From: Tetrapyrgos nigripes
Taxonomy: Eukaryota; Basidiomycota; Agaricomycetes; Agaricales; Campanellaceae
Length of the DNA: 64,000 nucleotides
Assembly: GCA_013368315.1 (NCBI GenBank)
Contig: JAACJM010000019.1
Span: 620,001-684,000 of the forward strand
Reading direction: 5' to 3'
Positions 24,001-30,406 of the stretch are shown here, piece after piece. Made by a program: the position numbers and the translations under genes. Position 1 is the stretch's first letter; each line of letters opens with the position of its first letter. A model generated the notes under the pieces. That model saw only the letters and a program-made list of their open reading frames with translations. It was not told the DNA's origin and made no database searches.

Positions 24001-26463
24001 CGACGTGCTACTCGTCCTTTCCAAATTATCCATACGGATTTACATGAATACCCCACGATATCCTACCACAAGTACAAGTATATAATCATCTTCTTTGATG
24101 ATTACACTTCAGATGCTTGGATACGTTTTCTTAAAGACAAAAAACAACCACTAACTGCCACTCGCCAGTTCCTTGCGATGGTAGAAACTCAATCTCATAA
24201 TTCAAAACAACTACCTATCGAGTCATCGCACGACGATGACACTCCTCTACCACAACCAATCCCTGACGATGATGATGAAGATTTTAGTCATCGTCCTCCT
24301 CGCATCCCTTCAACAAGAAGACCTGATCAGCTTCGTGACGACGAACCTGAACAGGATCCACCGCCTTCGTCTCCGGATAGTGACTCTGAGCCTAGAAGAA
24401 CGGTAACACCGCCGCCAGTGGAGACACCACCTCCTCAGGCACCTCGAAAGCCCAGAGCTCCTAGACAAAGACGGCCACCAACAGAACCAACGCGTCGAAG
24501 CGAGCGCACTGGTACTGTACCCAAACGATACGGGGATAAACACCCTGTAGAAGTTGAACGCGATCTTGAACCTCAAATCGCAGCTGATAAAAGAGCGGAA
24601 GCAAAAACAAAAGCAGAGAGAGACGCTCGGAGAGAAAACCGACGTCAACAAGCTGCGGAGCAACAGGTTCCCGGACCTAGTTCTGCATCCGGAAGCGCAC
24701 CCCAGGGGGAGCAGCAAGCCGAGAGTGATGACTCTGCGCGCCCTGAATCAGAAGAAATGGCAGAACCATGCCGTGAAGGGGGAGTATCTATAAATTTCTT
24801 GCTTATGCAGGCAATTGCTCCTGGAGAAATCGATTCCCACTTGCTTATTCAGAAAGTTACTTCGAAGAATGATGGGAATCAACCGAATGTTCGTAATATT
24901 CGCGAATGGACATTCAAAGATATTGCTCGCTTACCTATAGCTGAGCAAGAGGAATGGAAAGTCGCTTGCCGCGAAGAATTAGAGGCTCTTCGCAAGCGCG
25001 ACACCTATGAATTGGTCGAAAGACCTAAAGATAGGAAAGTTATCAAAAACCGATGGGTCTTCGACATCAAAACTGATGGTCGTAAAAAGGCAAGACTCGT
25101 CGCAAAAGGTTTTTCACAAGTCGAAGGCATAGACTTTGATCAAATATATTCGCCTGTTGTTCGATTCGAGACTGTGCGCTTGATCTTCGCTTTAGCTGCA
25201 CTTAAGGGTTGGCACGTGTCCGGTGTCGATGTCCGATCAGCCTATTTATATGGCTTACTCGATGAAGAAATCTATATGGAACAACCGGAAGCCTTTAAAG
25301 TAAAAGGACAAGAGCATAAAGTCGTCCGGCTTCTTCGTGCTCTTTACGGACTCAAACAAGCAGGACTTGCGTGGTGGAAAAGTCTTGATAAGTCCATGGC
25401 GGAACTTGGTTTTAAACGAATCATTTCCGACGCCGGAATCTTCATTCACAAACGCTATGACGCCAACAATAATCTTATTGAAAATTCTATCGTTATTGCT
25501 GTAGTCTATGTGGATGACGCTCTATTCTGTGGAGCTAACAAAACCTTAGTCTTACGACTCAAAGGAGACTTTATGAAGAGATGGGAATGTAGGGATCTAG
25601 GCGATGCCAAAGAATTCCTTAGGATGAGAATTACCAGGAAAGGCAGCAAGATCTCTTTAGACCAGTGCGCTTATCTGGATAAAATCCTAGAAACTTATGG
25701 AATGCAAAACGCGAAAGCTTCTGCTACCCCATTACCTGGCAATTATCACCCTCTTCCTCTTCCAGAAGACACTCCTGTCAATTATACTCTTCGTCAAAGT
25801 TATCAGGAGATAATCAGATCCTTACTCTACTTAATGTTAGGAACACGTCCTGATATTTCCTTTGCTGTCACAAAACTTGCGCAATTTGCTGCAAACCCCT
25901 CACAAGAACACTACAATAGGGCGAAAGACATTTGCCGTTATCTCGTTGGCACTAGAAAATATGCTCTTGTGTACAACGGACGAGGGGGAGAAGGCTTATC
26001 AGCCTATACAGACTCTGATTGGGGATCAGATCCTGGAACTCGCAAATCTCAAACTGGCTTCTTTCTACAATTAGCCCAAGCACCATTTAGCTGGACGTCA
26101 AGACAACAAAAGACAGTTGCTCTATCTTCGACTGAAGCTGAATACATGGCACTTAGTGACTGTAGTCAACAAGTCTGTTGGTTCAAGACTCTTCTCAGTG
26201 AAATCGAATATCCTCTTCACGCTATTCCAATTTACGGTGACAATCAGGGATCAATTTTTATTGCATCAAACCCTGTCACGGATAAGCGAACGAAGCACAT
26301 TGATATTCGATATCATTTTGTTCGAGAAAAAGTCATCGACGAGACAGTGAAGTTATTCTTCATTGAAGGAAGCAATAACCCTGCAGATCTGCTCACTAAA
26401 GCTCTAGATCGTGTAAAGTTTGAGAAGTTCAGGAAACAATTAGGACTTCAGTTTTATAATTGA
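21055..26463 (+). CDS. copia Gag-Pol polyprotein with deleted integrase core
   Basis: One frame of 1802 residues. Residues 1-260 are a Ty1/copia Gag domain. At about 277-300 there is a Lys/Gly- and Arg/Gly-rich basic stretch instead of a CCHC zinc knuckle. About 300-790 is a long Ser/Pro/Gly-rich region. The protease motif is LLDSGASAH (about 800). The integrase zinc-binding HRRIGH...CKGC follows, then the first catalytic Asp in HTDL (about 994). The sequence then jumps at VETQ (about 1043-1046) to an acidic Asp/Pro/Arg-rich linker; the SDNGGEF-type segment and the catalytic Glu are absent. Reverse transcriptase is complete (YVDD 1485-1488) as is RNase H (TDSDWG, STEAEYMAL, TKHIDIRYHFVRE). 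The start is the first ATG after the leader. Confidence 0.93.
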   Translation: MSSNVLMTTVPVFAGVDFNIWADILLAWLQATGLSSVLSTDRPDDAEVSTVSPLSDEDAAAQAEAITAAQKKQADWDEKNDKAIGSIKLRLSPPVRQKTLGMTTAKAIWVFLKKTYGKPGVSAIYTDFKRATSIIIPNDANPSAAVELIRMHFDRVSAAGVPADNSSATSITKVANFLIVMFIISKLPPRYEYLINQYTQCSIKQIDGQSLDELQSEIVNIWESRQGAFKGPSGKAHANRLSAVKRKDGNPSFQQQQQQRPSGSSSGANGASGSNGNNKGKGKGKGKGKANFRRGGRAGKFEQAKRQGQAHLVNDDMSPMMHTVTIVDTPAAVDIRKPFFMETEKPFDAFFTGTKRAINLARDIGARPSGETVATLENVVMSHPDLSSFTSLTPAPRPKRSLTERIYWNNLQSSSDGWGDAGNWNGWNGEYPETQTGSDADMACAQGEDASWNEDTLVNTSELGSVFGSTTTESGVKVSQDIRTSVPLIDRLAADPAAEMMECAMHLGERFQNPEDPLHIYGEPLRTALNTVAPTGTRGTLSLVQRLAAVRNEMPSGSQPAPPNGMTTQSLPSSRVASPTPGTTSTGWEWLTPHLQNEDGRYDELIDWQRDATIGLGGMELPSRAPTPSSMPELRSVSPSLSETSDLEYMSTPPSIGRMSLPTSPVEDTASYRTPSPRPSTPVMVTVNAANNYGWSLDSEVSGMDNGYFRSDLNSDLMNKSTDALLPAARNLEAGSSCIYLLHTAPLGLTTPFIYNDLYTSPGGNNKYLCACGTLFSLCQKCKKKRSDTVKIHFSDGWLLDSGASAHFTFDINDFVELSYIKPIPVKTANGFTKIRASGTVLISQRKRVMKLYPVYYIPDLNQRLLSVGQFLNDNMFMRGNSDHITISRNTTFLTFSKRIPEETLYYLPHKSKIVASKANLLIYLINYEILHRRIGHPSRDVLKHVRQHTLGTPEFIIPKELPLCKGCLEGKTPRQAYPPNERRATRPFQIIHTDLHEYPTISYHKYKYIIIFFDDYTSDAWIRFLKDKKQPLTATRQFLAMVETQSHNSKQLPIESSHDDDTPLPQPIPDDDDEDFSHRPPRIPSTRRPDQLRDDEPEQDPPPSSPDSDSEPRRTVTPPPVETPPPQAPRKPRAPRQRRPPTEPTRRSERTGTVPKRYGDKHPVEVERDLEPQIAADKRAEAKTKAERDARRENRRQQAAEQQVPGPSSASGSAPQGEQQAESDDSARPESEEMAEPCREGGVSINFLLMQAIAPGEIDSHLLIQKVTSKNDGNQPNVRNIREWTFKDIARLPIAEQEEWKVACREELEALRKRDTYELVERPKDRKVIKNRWVFDIKTDGRKKARLVAKGFSQVEGIDFDQIYSPVVRFETVRLIFALAALKGWHVSGVDVRSAYLYGLLDEEIYMEQPEAFKVKGQEHKVVRLLRALYGLKQAGLAWWKSLDKSMAELGFKRIISDAGIFIHKRYDANNNLIENSIVIAVVYVDDALFCGANKTLVLRLKGDFMKRWECRDLGDAKEFLRMRITRKGSKISLDQCAYLDKILETYGMQNAKASATPLPGNYHPLPLPEDTPVNYTLRQSYQEIIRSLLYLMLGTRPDISFAVTKLAQFAANPSQEHYNRAKDICRYLVGTRKYALVYNGRGGEGLSAYTDSDWGSDPGTRKSQTGFFLQLAQAPFSWTSRQQKTVALSSTEAEYMALSDCSQQVCWFKTLLSEIEYPLHAIPIYGDNQGSIFIASNPVTDKRTKHIDIRYHFVREKVIDETVKLFFIEGSNNPADLLTKALDRVKFEKFRKQLGLQFYN

Positions 26464-26570
26464 AGAAAGTCCTATAAATCGCATCGAAAACGTCGAGGCA
26501 CTGGATCCCTTCCTTCCATGGCTGCTTACAGTGCCTACCTATGCTTACGCGCACTACTGTGCTGCTTAGC

Positions 26571-26579
26571 AAGGGGGAG
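26571..26579 (+). other. polypurine tract
   Basis: AAGGGGGAG lies directly before the 3' LTR, as expected for the plus-strand primer of an LTR element. Confidence 0.85.
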
Positions 26580-26947
26580 TGTTGAATTGGCGCATTCAGT
26601 TGCAGCCATCAACGTATTCTATGTAGAACAATAGTAGTAGTTATATATAGAACAATAAGATTATATAGACAATAAAGTGTAGTACGACAATAGTGTACGA
26701 AACCAGCATTGTTCTATCAAGTACAATAGAATCTTATTGTTACACTAGTATTAGTTTACATGTATTTGTACCTCCTAAAAGGTATATAAGGACTCGTAGA
26801 TAGTCCTCCAAATAACAAGTTTCATACTTAACCCACATCGCTCTACAAGTCTCTAACTAGCCTTACAAGCTACTCTTTATCCACAGGTAAGTTGCGTAGT
26901 TGCCACTGCGTTTAGTAGTGTACAAGCCGTACCATGCCTGCTTAACA
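26580..26947 (+). repeat. copia element 3' LTR
   Basis: This 368-bp LTR is the same length as the 5' copy, with two substitutions, and is followed at once by the ACCAC target duplication. Confidence 0.96.
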
Positions 26948-26952
26948 ACCAC

Positions 26953-27698
26953 AACTTGAGTGATGATAGAGAGTGAGTCCAACCTTGGTGATCCTTACTA
27001 ATTCTCATCTATTACAGGTTCAGGCCGAGTCAAATCATAAAAGCTTTCCTTGATTCAAGGACTACTTGCTGTTCCTCTTTGCCTGGATAGCAAACATTTC
27101 AAACATGACCCTTGCTCAATCTGGTCATGGTTTCTCAAATTAGCACCTATGTTTAGAGTGGGACTTGAGTCATTTGTCACGGCCTGTTCCCTTCAACAAG
27201 AGACAAGCCATGTCCTCAGTGGAATGCTCATTGTGCAAGGTAAAATGCTGCTTCCTTGACTGTTTTATCTCAACTAGGGTGATTCCACGTTTGGGTTCAA
27301 CACTTTTCAGACTACCTTGGTGCAGATTCCTTATGGAGTGATCATTGATGGGTTGTAAGTCCTGCTGTTGAGATTTTTCATGCCTTGACCTGTTTGCATC
27401 AGATTCACAGCATCATAGCCCTGATATATTGTAACTACAAGCTTCTCAAGGGTTACTGGACCTACATCACAATGTATGGGCAGTCACTGGCTTTGCTATG
27501 ATTGCATGGTGCAAGGGACAGGCTGCTAGATTGGTTAGAAGTTTCTGTGAGTGTAATTGTTGTTCTCTTGTTTACTGCAAAGTAGTTCTGAGGTCTTGAA
27601 CCCACTTAACAGGGCTCACTGATGCATCTAACACTACATTTGTTCTGAGACTTTCTCTGTTGTCCCATAACATCAGTGGACAGAGCCAGAGAGTGGTC
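26953..27698 (+). pseudogene. MFS copy A, middle part
   Basis: This is the continuation of the broken MFS gene after the copia element. It aligns by eye with copy B from about 31940 to 32755: a TAC TTG CTG TTC CTC exon, the CAGATTCC.TATGG..T.ATC segment, ATATATTGTAACTACAAGCTTCTCAAGGG, GCATGGTGCAAGGGACAGG, and the GGCTCACTG.TGCATC exon. Intron-like sequences are still visible between exons. Frames are broken by stops and indels and many former CG dinucleotides appear as TG or CA. It stops at the TGGTC duplication of the gag-only element. At the point where copy B carries its 66-bp insertion, copy A has only a 1-bp difference and no intron. Confidence 0.75.
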
Positions 27699-27945
27699 TG
27701 TTGGATTTTGGGTTTCCGCTGATGAGCTCGGAAGCTCGGAAATGCATCAACACCTCCGTTAACGAGTTCAATATATTAATTGTAAATACGATTGACTGTG
27801 AAAACCCCTATTTAGCTAGATATATACTGTTATGTACGAATTGGGAACCTTGTGCGCTTGCAACGGGTTCCCTGCCTATCTGAATTTTACTTCTTGTTGC
27901 TCCGAAGTCTTTTCACTTGCCTACACCGAACGTAAAATTTCAACA
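27699..27945 (+). repeat. TR-GAG-like element 5' LTR
   Basis: This 247-bp LTR differs from the 3' copy by nine substitutions, all transitions at CpG positions, and one extra T near the end. Confidence 0.92.
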
Positions 27946-28133
27946 CAAGCGCACAGGCATATCCCATACCTTACGCTCACTGTTCTAGACCTATGCTTTG
28001 ACGACCGGCATCTGTCTAGTCCTACACGACGAAACCCCTATCCATACAGACGACGAAAACTGTACATTGACAACTCTCCCTGACGAACTGACGAAACTCT
28101 TGAAGATGACAACGAAGACCTACCACCTTCACT

Positions 28134-28979
28134 ATGTCTGATGACTCTTCTTCCACTTCTCGCTTTGCCAAACTCAATGACTCGAACTACGCTGCTTGGT
28201 CCATGCACATGGAGGCCGAGCTTATCCGAAAGGAGCTATGGACCGACGTCGTTGAGGTCATGATTGACCAGGTTGATGACAAAGGAAAGCCGCGGAAGCA
28301 GGAGGACATAGAGGCGGATACGACAAAGAGATTGAATGCTCGATTGATGACAAAGATGGCGCAGGCACGTGCTGAGATGATTCTCCGAGTTGAGCCTGGG
28401 CAGTTGTCCCACATGCACAGCAAGGACCCACTTGTCGTTTGGGAAGACTTGAAGGCTGTTCACCGCGCTCGTGGATTTGCCGCATTCTTGTCCCTCAAGC
28501 GCAAGTTTTTGACGATGAAGAAGGAGAAAGGTCAGAAGATGTCTGCTTGGATTGGAGAGGTGAAGAGTCAGGTTTTTGAGATGGAGGAGGCTGGGCTTAT
28601 GGTTCCAGATCTGGACATTATCCTTGCACTCACTATGGGTCTCCCATCTTCTTACGACTCTCTCATCATTAATTTCAACGATACTCCATCCAGTGACCTC
28701 ACTCTCAACCACGTTATGACACGGCTGTTAGCTGAAGAAACTCGTCAACTCACTCATACTATTCCCACTCCACAAACGACTATAACGACGAATGCGAAAG
28801 ATCTTCTTCACAATGTCGCTCTCAGTGATAACAAAACTTCGCTTCCGGTTGAGCAAATTACTTGTTGGTTCTGTGATGAAAAGGGACATTACAAGGAGAA
28901 TTGCGAGAAGCGAAAGGCCTGGCTGGAATCGAAGAAGGGAAACGCAATGATGGTTGAAGATGTCGACTATGTATATTGA
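28134..28979 (+). CDS. copia-type Gag with CCHC zinc knuckle
   Basis: A 281-residue protein starting MSDDSSSTSRFAKLNDSNY, with the KLNDSNYAAWS.HME segment that opens Ty1/copia Gag (UBN2-type) domains, the long helical capsid-like middle (VWEDLKAVH, FLSLKRKFLTMKKEKGQKM, LTMGLPSSYDSLI), and a zinc knuckle C-x2-C-x4-H-x4-C at Cys244, Cys247, His252 and Cys257. The frame is intact and ends just after the knuckle with a TGA. It is expected to form the particle that packages the element RNA. The intact frame despite ageing LTRs hints at past selection. Confidence 0.88.
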   Translation: MSDDSSSTSRFAKLNDSNYAAWSMHMEAELIRKELWTDVVEVMIDQVDDKGKPRKQEDIEADTTKRLNARLMTKMAQARAEMILRVEPGQLSHMHSKDPLVVWEDLKAVHRARGFAAFLSLKRKFLTMKKEKGQKMSAWIGEVKSQVFEMEEAGLMVPDLDIILALTMGLPSSYDSLIINFNDTPSSDLTLNHVMTRLLAEETRQLTHTIPTPQTTITTNAKDLLHNVALSDNKTSLPVEQITCWFCDEKGHYKENCEKRKAWLESKKGNAMMVEDVDYVY

Positions 28980-29095
28980 CTGATTTTCTTTGGTATTCTT
29001 GGGGGTATATGATGAAAGGTAGCTGACCATTTTTTTATTCCGGGGGTGTACAATGAATCATTTTCTTTTGCTTGCTTCCTTCGCTCATGGGGGTG

Positions 29096-29341
29096 TGTTG
29101 GATTTTGGGTTTCCGCTGATGAGCTCGGAAGCTCGGAAATGCATCGACGCCTCTGTTAATGAGTTCGATATATTAATTGTAAATACGATTGACTGCAAAA
29201 ACCCCTATTTAGCTAGATATATACTGTTATGTACGAATTGGGAACCTTGTGCACTTGCAACGGGTTCCCTGCCTATCTGAATTTTACTTCTTGTTGCTCC
29301 GAAGTCTTTTCACTCGCCTACACCGAACGTAAAATTCAACA
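29096..29341 (+). repeat. TR-GAG-like element 3' LTR
   Basis: This 246-bp LTR is followed by the TGGTC duplication at 29342-29346 and then by MFS copy A sequence. Confidence 0.92.
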
Positions 29342-29740
29342 TGGTCACAGGTGCTGTGCTATTCTTAGGGTTTGCTGTAAGGTAAGCCTTGTTTTCAAGC
29401 TGTAATAGTCATGTTTGATTGACCTTTGCTTCACACAGAAATATTGTAGACCCATCCCTATTTAAGGATTGAGACTGAGCACTGGAATATTTCACTGGTG
29501 TGGTTGGTTTCAATGGTCTCGTGTTTGGAGGTAAGTATTCCTGTGTGTATGAGGAGGATTTTGGGAGGATTTGATCATACAATTTTTTTCAGATTGTCAT
29601 AATCTTAATTCTGTGTGCCTTCAAATAAACGTCGTAACAAGCTTTTTGCAGAGGGGTGAAGTTCGAACCAAATATGACCCTTTGATAGTTGCGTCAGAAG
29701 ATCTGACTGACTGGAAAACCCATCCCTCAGATACGTCACG
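29342..29740 (+). pseudogene. MFS copy A, C-terminal part
   Basis: This is the last part of the decayed MFS gene. It matches copy B from about 32790 to 33172: GCTGTG.TATTCTTAGG, the AAATATTGTAGACCCATCCCTATTTAAGGATT segment with an in-frame stop, the GAGGTAAGT donor (GC in copy B), AAACGTCGTAACAAGC, and the end GATACGTCACGGTAAG. The stops and altered splice sites make it a clear pseudogene. Confidence 0.75.
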
Positions 29741-30406
29741 GTAAGCCTCCTGAGTCCTCAGCTCTGTGTTAGAGCAGCCAACTTGGTGTCTGAGCCTTCT
29801 GACAGTAATGGAATGGTGGAGTGGTAATGCAACAAGGGTGCCAAGACATTCCATTGACCTTCAGTTTCCTGTCGGTGGCAGCAGCAAATTGCAATGAGCA
29901 AGATGCTCGTAAGGCATTTTGATTGTTTCCTATGTACAAGTAAAATTCCAGTGCACGTGATCATATGTAGAAAATGATAGTATTTAATTAAATTTATAGC
30001 GCCAACGTTTTCTGAAAGCTGTGAGGTCTGGTTGAACAAAACCGTATCTTGCAGGTCTTTTCCGACGCCTCGGGCCTTGTCGCCGGTCGCCCTAATACCA
30101 CTAATCGCTGAAACGCACATGTGAACACGGCAACGTTACCTTAGGGTAAGCGGCCCGCTCAGGCTAATACCACTAGAGTGCGCTCCGTGACGCGTGACCC
30201 CGCGTCTTCTTCTTGAACCTTGTAAGTTGTAACAGCTTGTAACTTGTTCCCCTAAGCGTCAGTCATGAGGTGCAATTCTTCCCCGCATCCCCTTATGAGT
30301 ACCCTACCCCGCACTTTACAAACTGCCGCGAAATTACGGCTTGATGTTCTTTAAAAAGCCCATCAATCCAGTGGTTTCGCTGAGGACTTCCTCGTGTCGC
30401 GCTACC
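29741..30406. promoter_or_regulatory. upstream region of MFS copy B
   Basis: This 666-bp gap precedes the MFS copy B start. It holds a 12-bp direct repeat, CTAATACCACTA, at 30092-30103 and 30164-30175, separated by GC-rich sequence with GGCC and GCCGG words. Such a pair could be a regulator site, but no factor can be named. I see no gene. Confidence 0.4.

Larger units (their letters stand above)
20370..26947 (+). mobile_element. Ty1/copia LTR retrotransposon, integrase-deleted
   Basis: A 6578-bp element bounded by 368-bp LTRs that start TGTTG and end TAACA, flanked by the 5-bp target duplication ACCAC (20365-20369 and 26948-26952). The LTRs differ at two positions only, so insertion is recent. 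Order: LTR, primer site complementary to the initiator-tRNA anticodon arm, repeat-rich leader, one gag-pol frame, polypurine tract, LTR. The single frame of 1802 codons is open throughout, but its integrase core lacks a large internal part. The element sits inside the decayed MFS copy A. It should be able to make Gag, protease and reverse transcriptase but would need integrase from elsewhere. Confidence 0.95.
27699..29341 (+). mobile_element. gag-only non-autonomous LTR retrotransposon (TR-GAG-like)
   Basis: A 1643-bp element with LTRs of 247 and 246 bp (TGTTGG...CAACA) and the 5-bp duplication TGGTC (27694-27698 and 29342-29346). Between the LTRs is one gene, a Ty1/copia-type Gag with zinc knuckle, and no trace of protease, integrase or reverse transcriptase. 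Leader of 188 bp, 3' region of 116 bp ending in a G-rich tract before the 3' LTR. The layout equals the TR-GAG class described in plants. It must use proteins of another copia element; its Gag is unlike that of the copia element next door. The LTRs differ by nine transitions and one indel, so it is older. Confidence 0.9.

Noticed and set aside
20370..26947. Fully autonomous copia element
   Set aside because: The integrase core lacks its second Asp and Glu despite the open frame.
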